Shown here piece by piece: positions 27,693 through 38,641 of a DNA stretch of 64,000 bases (positions are counted from its first letter, which is position 1; every line of letters starts with the position of its first letter). The DNA is taken from NCBI RefSeq assembly GCF_018122735.1, contig NZ_JAGRRD010000001.1:4326615-4390614 (forward strand), in the 5' to 3' direction. The stretch comes from Azoarcus sp. L1K30. Lineage in GTDB: Bacteria > Pseudomonadota > Gammaproteobacteria > Burkholderiales > Rhodocyclaceae. The notes under the pieces are model-generated. The model did not search any database. It was not told the origin of the DNA and saw only the letters and a program-made list of their open reading frames with translations. The position numbers and the translations under genes were made by a program.

Positions 27693-29252
27693 ATGTCAGC
27701 GCCCGATTCCATGCAAGCAGTGTTTGCCGATGCAGTGTTCCACGATGCGGTTGAGCAATCGGCGATCGCGATCTCGATTACCGACGGCAATGCTCACATC
27801 CTCTATGTAAACCCCGCGTTCTGTGCAATTACAGGCTATGCGCCGGGCGAAGTCGTCGGCAAGCGGCAATCGCTGTTGTCTTACAAGTCGACGCCCAGAA
27901 GCGTGTATCAGAAGATGTGGCAAGCGCTCAGGGCGGGACAGTCCTGGACCGGGCGGCTGTTGAACCGGCGTCGGGATGGTTCGCCTTATGTGGCCGAACT
28001 CACCGTGACCCCCTTGCGTTCGTCGGTGAGTCGGGAGGACGAGGTGCGCTACCTGGGCATGCACTGGGATGCCACCGAGGAGCATCGTCTGGCGCAGCAA
28101 CTGGGCAATCACAAACAGCTGATCGAATCCGTCATCTCGGTGGCACCCGTAGCAGTTGCACTCCTGGATGTGGATGGCAAGGTGGTGTTGGACAATCCGG
28201 CCTATCGGCGGATCGTTTCCGACATGCGGGTTGCCGAACCGGCGCACGCGGTCATGGACGAGCTGCGCCGCAGCCTGGGGGACGATTTCGGCCGTGCGCT
28301 TGCACATCGGCGGGCGTTGCTCAATCACGAACTGTGCTTCGATCTGGGTGTGTCGGATCCGCGCTGGTATTCGTGTTCGGTGACCTGGTTCGAGGAGCGC
28401 CACACCAGCCCGGATGCGTTCTATGGTGACGGCTGTTCCGATTACATGCTGCTCGTCATGCACGATATCAGTGCATCGAAGCGCCAACAGGAGGCGCTGC
28501 GCATCGCCGCGATGCGTGCAATGCTGTCCGAGGGCGAGTTCAACCAGAGTCTCAGGGAGGCCTTGTCCGGGGCAATCTTTCAGTTGCAGGGGCCGGTCAA
28601 CCTGATTGCCGCAGCCGCAAGCCTGCAGCGGCGGCGGGCCGGTGGCGCTGCAGGGGGCGACGCATTGAGCAGGGCCCTGGCTGATGCCCAGCGTGCTGGA
28701 GAGCAGGCGATCGCAACCTTGCAGTCGGCGATGCCGGCCGAACCGGAGGCGCCGTCGGGCCTGGTCAGCCTGAACGAAGTGCTGCGCGACGTGCTGATGC
28801 TGGAAACCGAGTCCTTTCTCTCCGCTGGCGTGACGGTCGACTGGCATCCGGCGCATGTCCTGCCTTCGGTACAGGGCAATCCCACGGCGCTGCGCAACCT
28901 GTTCCGCCAGTTGGTGGCCAATGCGGTGGAGGCCATGAATGTACGGGGCTGGAAGGAGCGCAGCCTCAGTGTGTCGACCGAACTCATCGGGCAGGATGTG
29001 TGCGTGGTGGTCAGCGACAGTGGTCCCGGCATTCCCGAGGCACTGAGACTGAAGGTTTTCGAGCCCTTCTTCTCGACCAAGCAGACGCGATCGGCAGGGC
29101 GGGGCGTCGGCCTGTCGCTGGCGCAGGAGATCGTCAGTCGTCACCGCGGCATGCTCAAGATTGACCCCGAGCACACGAACGGGTGCTGCATCCGCGTCAG
29201 CTTCCCGTCGATGCGCCAGAACGCCGAGGGCGCGTCAGGGGGTTCTCGATGA
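27693..29252 (+). CDS. nifL: Nitrogen fixation anti-activator NifL (PAS sensor, kinase-like)
   Basis: A 519-residue NifL. The N-terminal PAS domain (about residues 20-130: [39 protein letters not shown]) is of the FAD-binding redox type; a second PAS-like region spans about 145-250. The C-terminal GHKL ATPase-like domain has [17 protein letters not shown] and [13 protein letters not shown] (about 405-510). The position of the phospho-acceptor helix reads [17 protein letters not shown] and lacks a histidine, as expected for NifL, which inhibits NifA by direct binding in oxygen or fixed nitrogen. ATG 27693 is downstream of the sigma-54 promoter. The stop overlaps nifA. Confidence 0.94.
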   Translation: MSAPDSMQAVFADAVFHDAVEQSAIAISITDGNAHILYVNPAFCAITGYAPGEVVGKRQSLLSYKSTPRSVYQKMWQALRAGQSWTGRLLNRRRDGSPYVAELTVTPLRSSVSREDEVRYLGMHWDATEEHRLAQQLGNHKQLIESVISVAPVAVALLDVDGKVVLDNPAYRRIVSDMRVAEPAHAVMDELRRSLGDDFGRALAHRRALLNHELCFDLGVSDPRWYSCSVTWFEERHTSPDAFYGDGCSDYMLLVMHDISASKRQQEALRIAAMRAMLSEGEFNQSLREALSGAIFQLQGPVNLIAAAASLQRRRAGGAAGGDALSRALADAQRAGEQAIATLQSAMPAEPEAPSGLVSLNEVLRDVLMLETESFLSAGVTVDWHPAHVLPSVQGNPTALRNLFRQLVANAVEAMNVRGWKERSLSVSTELIGQDVCVVVSDSGPGIPEALRLKVFEPFFSTKQTRSAGRGVGLSLAQEIVSRHRGMLKIDPEHTNGCCIRVSFPSMRQNAEGASGGSR

Positions 29253-30799
29253 ATGCAAACGAGCCAATCAACGAGCTCGCGCAGCGTGCAGCCTGGCTCG
29301 AGTCCTCGCTTGAGGCCCTGTATCGCGTCAGTCGGGTGCTGTCACGTTCGCTCGAGCTGCGGGAAACGCTGGCGGAGTTGCTGCGCGTGCTTGATGAGGA
29401 GTGTGGATTCAACCGTGCGCTGGTTACCCTGAATGAGCCGGGAGGTGACTCGATGGCGATTTCGGCTTTGCATGGGGTGGACGCTCCGATTAATCCGGAC
29501 ATTCGTTGGCGGGCGGGTGAGGGCGTCATCGGCACCGTGCAGCAACGTTCGCGGCCGCTCGTGCTGCAGCGCCTGGCCGACAGTCCGAATTACCTGCCGC
29601 AGCGAGGCGTTTTCGATGCCGAGGCGCCGTTCATCGGCGTGCCGATCCGTGCCGCGCATGAAACCGTCGGCGTGCTTGCGCTGCAGCCACCGGTCGCCTT
29701 GTGCGAGCGCCTCGACGACGATGCTCACTTTGCCGAGATGGTGGCGAACCTCATCGGTCAGGTTGTCCGCTTGTCGAGCCAGGTGAAGCAGGAGCGTCGG
29801 GACATCTCCGAGGAGCGCGATACCCTGAGGCGCGCGGTACGAAGTCATTTCGGCTTCGACAGCATCATCGGTCACACGGCGGCGATGCGTAAGGTGTTCG
29901 ACCAGGTGCGGCAGGTGGCGAAGTGGAACACCACGGTGCTTGTCCGTGGCGAGACGGGGACGGGCAAGGAACTCATCGCGCAGGCCATTCATTACAACTC
30001 TCCGCGCGCGGCCGGCCCCTTCGTCAAACTCAACTGTGCCGCGCTGCCGGAGAACCTGCTGGAGTCGGAGCTCTTCGGTCACGAGAAAGGGGCTTTCACC
30101 GGCGCGCTGACGCAGCGCAAGGGCCGCTTCGAAGCCGCTGATGCGGGGACGCTGTTCCTGGACGAGATTGGCGAAATTTCCGCGTCCTTTCAGGCCAAGC
30201 TGCTGCGCGTCTTGCAGGAGGGCGAGCTCGAGCGCGTCGGCGGCGCCCGAACCTTGCGCGTCGATGTTCGCGTGATTGCCGCCACCAATCGCGATCTGGA
30301 ACTCGAGGTGGAGGCCGGGAAGTTCCGCGAAGACCTGTTCTACCGGCTCAATGTCATGCCCATCATGTTGCCGCCATTGCGCGAACGGGTGGAGGACATT
30401 CCCGAAATCGCGACCTTCCTGGTCGACAAGGTGGCCAAGATGCAGGGACGGCCCCTGTCCATCACTGAAAGTGCATTGCGTATCCTGCTTCACCACGCCT
30501 GGCCGGGAAACGTGCGTGAACTCGAGAACTGTATCGAGCGCGCCGCGGTCATGAGCGAGGATGGGGTCATCGATCGCGACCTGGTGCTGATTTCGGGCGT
30601 GGATGAACGTGTCACACCGATGCGCGGGGGCGGAGCGGTCGATCTCGACGATCCTGATCTGGATGAGCGCGAACGTGTGATCGCGGCGCTGGAGCAGGCC
30701 GGGTGGGTGCAGGCCAAGGCGGCGCGGCTGCTGAACATGACACCGCGCCAGATCGCCTACCGTATCCAGACGCTCAACATCAAGGTGCGGCAAATCTGA
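29249..30799 (+). CDS. nifA: Nif-specific sigma-54 activator NifA
   Basis: A 516-residue enhancer-binding protein. N-terminal GAF domain (about residues 30-180), AAA+ domain with Walker A GETGTGKE (near 234), the sigma-54 contact loop GAFTGA (near 281) and FLDEIGE, and a C-terminal Fis-type helix-turn-helix (about 484-512, [16 protein letters not shown]). The interdomain linker lacks the Cys-x4-Cys oxygen-sensing motif of alphaproteobacterial NifA, consistent with control by NifL. ATG 29249 overlaps the nifL stop (ATGA), so the two are translationally coupled. It should activate rnf, nifLA, nifB and nifH promoters in this window. Confidence 0.96.
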   Translation: MNANEPINELAQRAAWLESSLEALYRVSRVLSRSLELRETLAELLRVLDEECGFNRALVTLNEPGGDSMAISALHGVDAPINPDIRWRAGEGVIGTVQQRSRPLVLQRLADSPNYLPQRGVFDAEAPFIGVPIRAAHETVGVLALQPPVALCERLDDDAHFAEMVANLIGQVVRLSSQVKQERRDISEERDTLRRAVRSHFGFDSIIGHTAAMRKVFDQVRQVAKWNTTVLVRGETGTGKELIAQAIHYNSPRAAGPFVKLNCAALPENLLESELFGHEKGAFTGALTQRKGRFEAADAGTLFLDEIGEISASFQAKLLRVLQEGELERVGGARTLRVDVRVIAATNRDLELEVEAGKFREDLFYRLNVMPIMLPPLRERVEDIPEIATFLVDKVAKMQGRPLSITESALRILLHHAWPGNVRELENCIERAAVMSEDGVIDRDLVLISGVDERVTPMRGGGAVDLDDPDLDERERVIAALEQAGWVQAKAARLLNMTPRQIAYRIQTLNIKVRQI

Positions 30800-30966
30800 T
30801 CCAGTGGGCCTCGATCCGAACGTGGGGCATGAACCCGGTGTGAACACGGTCTTCATCCTTCGTTCAGTGCGTACCTGTCAGTATGCGTCAGACCCTGCAG
30901 CAGATACGGGCTGTGGGGCGCAGGCGGGAGTTCCCGCCGTGCATCGCCTACCGTCAGGAGTCGACC

Positions 30967-31104
30967 ATGAAACTCAGTGAAACCGTTTTCTTTCGTGAAT
31001 TTGTTGCCGTTACCGTGGGGTTGTTGCTGGCAGTCGGCAGTATTGCCTTCATCTCGATCCCGGCGAGTATGGCCGTTGTCGGCAGTGTGACCCATTTGAC
31101 GTGA
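30967..31104 (+). CDS. Small 45-residue membrane protein
   Basis: A short gene with a good CAGGAG site 8 bases before its ATG. The peptide is MKLSETVFFREFVAVTVG..., then a single hydrophobic helix (about residues 12-40) and a short tail ending SVTHLT. It is not recognised. Its position 167 bases after nifA and before a nested stem-loop suggests it is a separate small transcript or the tail of the nifLA one. A GC-rich repeat GGCGGGAGTTCCCGCC (30927-30942) lies in its leader. Confidence 0.6.
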   Translation: MKLSETVFFREFVAVTVGLLLAVGSIAFISIPASMAVVGSVTHLT

Positions 31105-31108
31105 GCAC

Positions 31109-31178
31109 CCCGCGAGGTGATTCAGCGTGGCACTGGGTCAGGGAGGTGATCGACGACCACCTCCCGACTGCTCGCGGG
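31109..31178. terminator. Nested stem-loop between convergent genes
   Basis: CCCGCGAG (31109-31116) pairs with CTCGCGGG (31171-31178) and encloses GGGAGGTG (31141-31148) pairing with CACCTCCC (31158-31165). No T-tract follows on either strand, so it may be a factor-dependent terminator for the small membrane gene and the peroxidase, or an RNA end stabiliser. Confidence 0.45.
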
Positions 31179-31179
31179 C

Positions 31180-32256
31180 TTACTTCATTGCGCTCGCGGT
31201 CTTGAGGTGCGGGTCAACTGGCGGAACGATGGACCTGCCCTCGGTCATGGGAAGGCGTGGCATTGTCTGAACGGGGAAGGTGCCGCTGAGGCCGTTCAGG
31301 AAGGCCACCAGATCGTTGACCTGTGATTGCTCCAGATCCTTGTCGAGCTGGGTCTTGGCCATGACGCGCACGGCTTCTTCCAGCGTGGGCACTTTCCCGT
31401 TGTGCATGTATGGTGCGGTCAGCGCGATGTTGCGCAGCGTCGGCACGCGCCACATGTGTTTGTCACTGTCCTTGCCGGTCGAAGCGTGCCGGCCCGTGTC
31501 TGACAACAGATCGTACTGTTTGTCGAAGGCGCTGCCGGTAATGGTTGGGAATTTCATGAAAACACCTTCGCCCGTCGGCATTGTCGGCCCGCTGAAGTTG
31601 GCGCCCGAGTGGCAGGCGGTGCAGCCCAGCTCGCTGAAGGTCTGCATGCCGCGGATCTGTTGGGCCGACAGCGCCTTCTTGTCGCCCTTGACGTAGCGAT
31701 CATAGGGCGTATCCGGTGTGACGAGCGTGCGCTCGTAGGCGGCGATCGCCTTGGCCAGGTTATCCATCGTCAACGGCGTGGGCGAGGCCGGGAAAGCCGC
31801 CTTGAACAATGGCAGGTAGCCCGGGATCTGCTCGAGTCGGCTGATGGCGACCTTCGCATCGCTCATGCCCATTTCGATGGGGTTGGTGATGGGGCCTTTG
31901 GCCTGATCCTCGAGCGTTGCAGCGCGGCCGTCCCAGAATTGTACGGACTGGTAGGCAGCATTCCACACGGTTGGCGCGCTACGCCCGCCACGTGCATCGT
32001 GCATGCCGATCGAGTTTGGACGGTTGTCATCGCCACCGGCCATGACGTTGTGACAGGAATTGCATGACAAGGTGCCGTGTTCGCTCAGGCGGGGATCGAA
32101 AAACAGTGCTTTGCCGAGATCGACTTTCGCTTGAGTTTGAGGATTGTCGGCCGGGACTGGAGGGTGTTCGGGGAGGGCTTGCCATTGTTGGGCGTGCGCG
32201 CTCAACGCGAGGGTAAAGAGGCCCGAGAAGGTGAGATATCGTACAAGTGGCTTCAT
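31180..32256 (-). CDS. Di-haem cytochrome c peroxidase (CcpA/MauG family)
   Basis: A 358-residue periplasmic protein with an N-terminal signal peptide (about residues 1-22, ending AHA) and two c-haem sites, CNSCHN (near 62) and CTACHS (near 213). Motifs around RSAPTVWNAAYQ and RVPTLRNIALTAPYMHNG are typical of bacterial di-haem peroxidases that reduce H2O2 with electrons from cytochrome c or cupredoxin. A GGAG precedes the ATG. Lying within the nif island it may protect nitrogenase from peroxide; that is inference. Confidence 0.94.
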   Translation of the reverse strand: MKPLVRYLTFSGLFTLALSAHAQQWQALPEHPPVPADNPQTQAKVDLGKALFFDPRLSEHGTLSCNSCHNVMAGGDDNRPNSIGMHDARGGRSAPTVWNAAYQSVQFWDGRAATLEDQAKGPITNPIEMGMSDAKVAISRLEQIPGYLPLFKAAFPASPTPLTMDNLAKAIAAYERTLVTPDTPYDRYVKGDKKALSAQQIRGMQTFSELGCTACHSGANFSGPTMPTGEGVFMKFPTITGSAFDKQYDLLSDTGRHASTGKDSDKHMWRVPTLRNIALTAPYMHNGKVPTLEEAVRVMAKTQLDKDLEQSQVNDLVAFLNGLSGTFPVQTMPRLPMTEGRSIVPPVDPHLKTASAMK

Positions 32257-32584
32257 GCTGTGTTCTCCGTTTCAACGATGGGTCGGTAAGGGCAGCGTCT
32301 GATTGTTGCAGCCGCGGTGTCACTCCGCAGATGACGGCCTGAGCATGACGAGCTGGTGCCGCCACAGTGAAAATTGCATATGCAAAGTGAACGCAGGGTG
32401 AACGCGGTGAGGCAAGGGGAATTGCCCTGGCGGGGACGGGAGCCGGCATTGTCCGGCCGGGCTGCTGAGCGGGGCGCCGTACTGAGTCTTCGGCAGCGTA
32501 TCGAAGCAGTGCGAATCAAGTCATGAAAGCTTAAAGGTGTCCCGATAGCCTGCGCATTCCGACCTTCGATGACATAGGTGTTCG
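32257..32584. other. Divergent intergenic region with palindrome
   Basis: A 328-base stretch between the divergent peroxidase and nucleotidase genes. It contains the perfect 12-base palindrome TTGCATATGCAA at 32375-32386 in an AT-rich patch. No sigma-54 promoter, RNA gene or convincing open reading frame is seen. Confidence 0.55.
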
Positions 32585-34450
32585 ATGCCTTCTGCTGCCA
32601 CGCTCAAGAGCACGCTGCCGCGCGTTCTGGCGCTTCTCGTTTCCACAACTTTGCTGACTGCTTGCATCGGCGGCGGTGGCGGGGGGGGCTCCGGCGTTCC
32701 AATGGAGCTGACGATTCTGCATGTCAACGACCACCACTCCCATCTTGATGCGGAGAGCACGACGCTCACGCTGAGCAATGCCGCAGGCGCCGCCACACGG
32801 GTCGGGCTTCCCTTGGGCGGCTTTGCCCGTGTCTCGGCTGCCATGGCGCAACTGTCAGCGGCTTCGCCGAACGTTCTGAAACTGCATGCCGGTGACGCGA
32901 TGACGGGTGACCTCTATTTCACCCAGAGTGAGGGCAAGGCCGATGCGGTCATGATGAATACGGTGTGCTTCGATGCATTCGCGATCGGCAATCATGAATT
33001 CGACAATCGCGATGCAGGGCTGGTGAAGTTCATCGACTTCCTGCATGCGGATTCTGCTGTGTGCAGTACGCCCGTCCTGTCGGCCAACGTGCACGCCGCC
33101 GCTGGTTCGGCGCTGGCAAGCCGTGTCGAGCCCTATACCGTGCTTGAGCGCGGCGGGCAGAAGATCGGGGTGATCGGATTGACCGTGGCGGGCAAGACGC
33201 GCAATGCCTCGCGTCCGGATGCGAGTACGGTTTTCGAAGACGAGGTTCAAAGCACTCAGAACGCAATCGATACCCTGCAGAAGAGTGGGGTGAACAAGAT
33301 TGTTCTGTTGTCGCATCAGGGCTATTCGGTAGATGTCGCCATGGCTTCCCAGCTTTCCGGGGTGGATGTCATCGTTGGCGGTGACTCGCACACCTTGCTC
33401 GGCCCCGATAGCCTGCAGGCGGTCGGACTGTCGCCGAGTGGCGCCTACCCGACCGAGGCACTGGACAGCAAAGGGAAGCGTGTCTGCGTCGTTCAGGCCT
33501 GGCAATACAGTTATGCGGTGGGGGAGCTGAAGGTCAGTTTCGACCGCGATGGTGTGGTGTCGAACTGTGCCGGGCGGCCTCATATTCTGGTGGGCGACGT
33601 CTTCACCGAGGGGGCCGTCGCCGCGAGCGCTGCCGATGCCGCTGCTTATCGCGCGCAACTCGATGCTTCGGAGAGCTTCAGCGTAGTCGCGCCGTCGCCG
33701 GTTGCGGTTGCTGCGCTCGAGCCCTACAAGCTTGCAAAGGATGCGCTTGGGCTGCAGATTGCGGGCTCGAGCGTCGATGACCTGTGTTTGCGTCGAGTGC
33801 CTGGTACGAAGCGTGATACCTCACGCTCGCGCCTGGGGGATGCGTGCAATCTCGACCCCCATGTTATTGCACATGGGGGCGACATCCAGCAACTCGTGGC
33901 CGAGGCCTTTCTGCAGCAGGGACAACGTTTTGGCGGTGCGGATATTGCACTGCAGAACGCCGGTGGGGTGCGAGTGGATATTGCGGCAGGTGATGTGACG
34001 GTCGGCAAGGTCTATGAGCTGTTGCCCTTCAAGAACCTGCTGGTCCGTATGACCTTGAGCGGCGACGAGGTGGTGGCTACTCTGGAGGACGCGGTCGACT
34101 CGGTGATCAACGGCACGGGAACCGGCGCGTATCCCTATACCGCGGGCCTGCGCTTCAATGTCGATATGAATCAGCCCAAAGGTTCGCGCATCTCCGCCAT
34201 CGAGTGGCGGGATGCCTCCGGTACCTGGGGGGCTTTTGACACCGCCCGGAACTACAGCCTGATTACGAACAACTTCACCGCGGAAGGCGGCGACAGTTAC
34301 AACACGCTCAAGGCGGTGGATAGCGCGCGGCGCGAGGACACGTACCTGGACTATGCGGACTCCTTCCTGCAGTACGTGAAGGAGAATTCCCCTCTGCGGC
34401 GGCCCGATACCGGTGCGTTCAGCACGCAATCGTATATCGAGATGCCCTGA
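32585..34450 (+). CDS. 5'-nucleotidase/metallophosphatase lipoprotein
   Basis: A 621-residue exported enzyme. The N-terminus has a lipoprotein signal with lipobox LLTAC (Cys at about residue 27) followed by a Gly-rich linker IGGGGGGGSG. The metallophosphatase domain (about 37-335) shows LHVNDHHSHLD, GDAMTGDLYF, IGNHEFDN and LSHQGYSVD, the two-metal ligands; the C-terminal nucleotidase domain (about 350-600) has LQNAGGVRVDIAAGDVTVG. It would hydrolyse extracytoplasmic nucleotides or NAD. It is flanked by nif operons but has its own terminator. Confidence 0.93.
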   Translation: MPSAATLKSTLPRVLALLVSTTLLTACIGGGGGGGSGVPMELTILHVNDHHSHLDAESTTLTLSNAAGAATRVGLPLGGFARVSAAMAQLSAASPNVLKLHAGDAMTGDLYFTQSEGKADAVMMNTVCFDAFAIGNHEFDNRDAGLVKFIDFLHADSAVCSTPVLSANVHAAAGSALASRVEPYTVLERGGQKIGVIGLTVAGKTRNASRPDASTVFEDEVQSTQNAIDTLQKSGVNKIVLLSHQGYSVDVAMASQLSGVDVIVGGDSHTLLGPDSLQAVGLSPSGAYPTEALDSKGKRVCVVQAWQYSYAVGELKVSFDRDGVVSNCAGRPHILVGDVFTEGAVAASAADAAAYRAQLDASESFSVVAPSPVAVAALEPYKLAKDALGLQIAGSSVDDLCLRRVPGTKRDTSRSRLGDACNLDPHVIAHGGDIQQLVAEAFLQQGQRFGGADIALQNAGGVRVDIAAGDVTVGKVYELLPFKNLLVRMTLSGDEVVATLEDAVDSVINGTGTGAYPYTAGLRFNVDMNQPKGSRISAIEWRDASGTWGAFDTARNYSLITNNFTAEGGDSYNTLKAVDSARREDTYLDYADSFLQYVKENSPLRRPDTGAFSTQSYIEMP

Positions 34451-34515
34451 CCGTATCCGAAGCCTCTCGCCCTCGCTGCAGGGGGTGAGGCGTGGTAGTA
34501 CGGCGCCGGTCTCAG

Positions 34516-34548
34516 TGCCCGTGGCTTGTCCATGGGCATTTTCTCTTT
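34516..34548 (+). terminator. Intrinsic terminator after the nucleotidase gene
   Basis: TGCCCGTGG and CCATGGGCA form a 9-pair stem (one G-T) with loop CTTGT, followed by TTTTCTCTTT. It separates the nucleotidase from the nifB control region. Confidence 0.8.
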
Positions 34549-34562
34549 GTACTGCCGTAAGG

Positions 34563-34578
34563 TGTCGCGAGTCCCACA
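34563..34578. promoter_or_regulatory. NifA upstream activator site 1 of nifB
   Basis: TGTCGCGAGTCCCACA is an exact TGT-N10-ACA about 113 bases upstream of the nifB -12 element. Confidence 0.75.
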
Positions 34579-34586
34579 GCCGGGCC

Positions 34587-34602
34587 TGTTGCACATCCGA
34601 CA
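34587..34602. promoter_or_regulatory. NifA upstream activator site 2 of nifB
   Basis: TGTTGCACATCCGACA is a second exact TGT-N10-ACA, 24 bases after the first and about 89 bases upstream of the nifB -12 element. Confidence 0.78.
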
Positions 34603-34663
34603 AAGTGCTCTGGCGTTGTGAAGAAAATCCAATAAAAACAGTGTGCTGAATATCCTCTAGTGC

Positions 34664-34678
34664 TGGCACGCGGATTGC
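34664..34678 (+). promoter_or_regulatory. Sigma-54 promoter of the nifB operon
   Basis: TGGCACGCGGATTGC is an exact TGGCAC-N5-TTGC, 38 bases upstream of the preferred nifB ATG and after two NifA sites. Confidence 0.94.
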
Positions 34679-34716
34679 AGAAGTATCCGCGTCAGACATC
34701 TATTAGGGGATTGATG

Positions 34717-36228
34717 ATGGAACTCCCGGTCATTAGCAATGCCGCGCCTCCGAGTGGAGGGGGCGGGTGCAGTGAAAGTGGTTGTGGCACCGAACCGGAT
34801 GCGTTGTCGCATCTGCCCGATCACATCCGCAGCAAAGTGCAGGACCACCCCTGTTATTCGGAGGAGGCTCATCACTACTTTGCCCGCATGCACGTTGCCG
34901 TCGCACCGGCCTGTAACATCCAGTGCAACTACTGCAACCGCAAGTACGACTGTTCCAACGAATCCCGTCCGGGCGTCGTGTCGGAACTGATGACGCCCGA
35001 TCAGGCGGTCAAGAAGACACTCGCTGTGGCGGCCGCGATTCCGCAGATGACGGTACTCGGCATCGCCGGACCCGGCGACCCACTTGCCAACCCGGAGCGC
35101 ACCTTCGAGACTTTCCGTCAGCTTTCGGAACAGGCGCCCGACATCAAGCTCTGTGTTTCGACCAATGGTCTGTCGCTACCGGACTGTGTGGACGAGCTGG
35201 CGAAGCACAACATCGACCACGTCACCATCACGATCAACTGTGTCGATCCCGAGATTGGCGCCAAGATCTATCCCTGGATCTTCTGGGAGAACAAGCGCAT
35301 CCGTGGTGTGGAAGGCGCGAAAATCCTGATCGAGCAGCAGCAAAAGGGGCTTGAGATGCTCACCAGTCGCGGCATTCTGGTGAAGGTGAATTCGGTGATG
35401 ATTCCGGGGGTCAACGACCAGCACCTCAAGGAAGTGTCGAAGATCGTCAAGGCCAAGGGTGCCTTCCTGCACAACGTGATGCCGCTGATCGCCGAAGCCG
35501 AACACGGTACCTACTACGGCATCATGGGCCAGCCCGAGCCAACCCCGCTCGAACTGCAGGCGCTGCAGGACGACTGTTCCGGCGACATGTCGATGATGCG
35601 TCATTGCCGCCAGTGCCGTGCCGATGCGGTCGGCCTGCTGGGCGAGGACCGCGGCGACGAGTTCACGCTGGACAAGATCGACGAGATGGAGGTCGATTAC
35701 GCCACCGCCATGGTCGAGCGTGCCAAGGTGCATGAAGCGATCACCACCGAGCTCGAGATGAAGCGCGCGCTCAAGGCTGCCCCCAAGTTCAATCCGGATG
35801 CGCCGCTCGAGGACGAAGCCGTGCCCGCGACCCGCAACATCCGCATCGCGATTGCGACCAAGGGCGGCGGGGTGATCAACGAGCATTTCGGTCATGCGCA
35901 CGAGTTCCTGGTGTACGAGATCGGTCCGAAGGAGCATCGCTTCCTGGGTCACCGCAAATGCACGCCGTACTGCATGGGCGACGAGTCCTGTGGCGACGGG
36001 GAGACCGTGCTCGGCGGCATCATCAGGTCGCTCGAGGGGGTCGAGGTTCTGCTTGCGAGCAAGATCGGCTTCGAGCCCTGGGCCGATCTCGAAAAGGCGG
36101 GTATCCAGCCCAATGGCGAGCATGCAATGGAGCCGATCGAGGACGCGATCCGTGCGGTGTATGACGAGATGGCGGCCGCTGGCAAGCTCGCGCTGCCGCG
36201 CGCGGACAGTGCGGCACAGGCCGCCTGA
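34717..36228 (+). CDS. nifB: Nitrogenase cofactor biosynthesis protein NifB
   Basis: A 503-residue radical-SAM enzyme that fuses two 4Fe-4S clusters and inserts carbide to make NifB-co, the precursor of FeMo-co. The SAM cluster motif CNIQCNYC lies near residues 66-73, with AGPGDPLANPERTFET near 117 and further Cys/His cluster ligands at the N-terminus (CSESGCG). The C-terminal NifX/NifY-like domain (about 375-490, RIAIATKGGGVINEHFGHA) is of the two-domain NifB type. An AGGGGA site precedes ATG 34717; ATG 34714 is adjacent. First gene of a sigma-54/NifA operon ending with draG. Confidence 0.97.
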   Translation: MELPVISNAAPPSGGGGCSESGCGTEPDALSHLPDHIRSKVQDHPCYSEEAHHYFARMHVAVAPACNIQCNYCNRKYDCSNESRPGVVSELMTPDQAVKKTLAVAAAIPQMTVLGIAGPGDPLANPERTFETFRQLSEQAPDIKLCVSTNGLSLPDCVDELAKHNIDHVTITINCVDPEIGAKIYPWIFWENKRIRGVEGAKILIEQQQKGLEMLTSRGILVKVNSVMIPGVNDQHLKEVSKIVKAKGAFLHNVMPLIAEAEHGTYYGIMGQPEPTPLELQALQDDCSGDMSMMRHCRQCRADAVGLLGEDRGDEFTLDKIDEMEVDYATAMVERAKVHEAITTELEMKRALKAAPKFNPDAPLEDEAVPATRNIRIAIATKGGGVINEHFGHAHEFLVYEIGPKEHRFLGHRKCTPYCMGDESCGDGETVLGGIIRSLEGVEVLLASKIGFEPWADLEKAGIQPNGEHAMEPIEDAIRAVYDEMAAAGKLALPRADSAAQAA

Positions 36229-36242
36229 CAGGAGGAAAGGAC

Positions 36243-36533
36243 ATGTCACTTGAAATCGTCGATTCCTGTGTGGGCTGTTTTGCCTGCGAGCCCTTGTGCC
36301 CCAACAAGGCCATCTCGGCCGTCATGCAGCCGGGCGAACCACTGTTCTTCATCAACCCCGACAAGTGCACCGAGTGTCTTGGCGATCATGATCTGCCGCA
36401 ATGCGCGGAGATCTGTCCGATCGAAGGGGCAATCGTTGATGAGTACGGCGAGGCGCTCAACCCGCTTGGCTCCCTGACGGGTATTCCGCTTCACCTGCTC
36501 GAGCAGATGAGGGAAGCGGAATGCCGACAGTAA
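36243..36533 (+). CDS. NifB-associated 2[4Fe-4S] ferredoxin
   Basis: A 96-residue ferredoxin with CVGCFACEPLCP near residue 9 and CTECLGDHDLPQCAEICP near 41; the spacing of the second cluster (Cys-x2-Cys-x8-Cys-x3-Cys) marks the nif-type (FdxN/FrxA-like) family. It follows nifB by 14 bases with an AGGAGG site and is a likely electron donor to NifB or NifH. Confidence 0.94.
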   Translation: MSLEIVDSCVGCFACEPLCPNKAISAVMQPGEPLFFINPDKCTECLGDHDLPQCAEICPIEGAIVDEYGEALNPLGSLTGIPLHLLEQMREAECRQ

Positions 36534-36999
36534 GCTTCTGGTGGAAGCCCGGCTGCGCGACCAACACGCGCCAGATCGGGCTGCTGCGGGAGGCCGGTTG
36601 CGAGGTCCTCGTCCATGATCTCCTGACGGAGCCATGGACGGCGGCCTCGCTGTCGGCGTTTTTCGGCTTGAGACCGGTTGCCGAATGGTTCAATCGGGCC
36701 GCGCCTGCGGTCAAGGAGGGGCGGGTAGTTCCAGCGGACTTCGATGCCGAAAGTGCACTTGCCCGTCTGCTGACCGACCCTCTCCTGATTCGCCGGCCGC
36801 TGATCGAGGTGGCTGGCGAGCGGTGCTGCGGTTTCGATGCCGGGTGGCTCGTGCAGCACGGAATCCGCCTGGCCGACGGATCCGTGCCCGAAGGCTGCAG
36901 CCATGGCGCCAGGGGGGCTTCCGCGGAATGCAAGCCGCAGAGTCCTGCAGTGCGCAACCCCGCATATCATTGCGCGCCGCCGTCAGGTGCGAGCTTTCC

Positions 37000-37003
<4 letters not shown>
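36521..37003 (+). CDS. ArsC/Spx-like nitrogenase-associated protein
   Basis: A 160-residue thioredoxin-fold protein of the arsenate-reductase-like family found in nif clusters (NifO-like). It begins MPTVSFWWKPGCATNTRQ, where the Cys occupies the ArsC position, and has LLTDPLLIRRPLIEV near residue 85, the conserved ArsC cis-Pro loop. The C-terminal 40 residues are low in conservation. It overlaps the ferredoxin by 13 bases and the next gene by 4. Its role in nitrogen fixation is not established; an influence on molybdenum use has been proposed for NifO. Confidence 0.87.
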
Positions 37004-38587
<1,584 letters not shown>

Positions 38588-38641
38588 ACCCGACAACAAC
38601 CGGCAGAGAGGCCGTTCAATCAACCGTAGTGGAGTTTCACC

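Noticed and set aside
31129-31143. TGGCACTGGGTCAGG as a sigma-54 promoter
   Set aside because: The -12 half is absent and no gene starts downstream on that strand.
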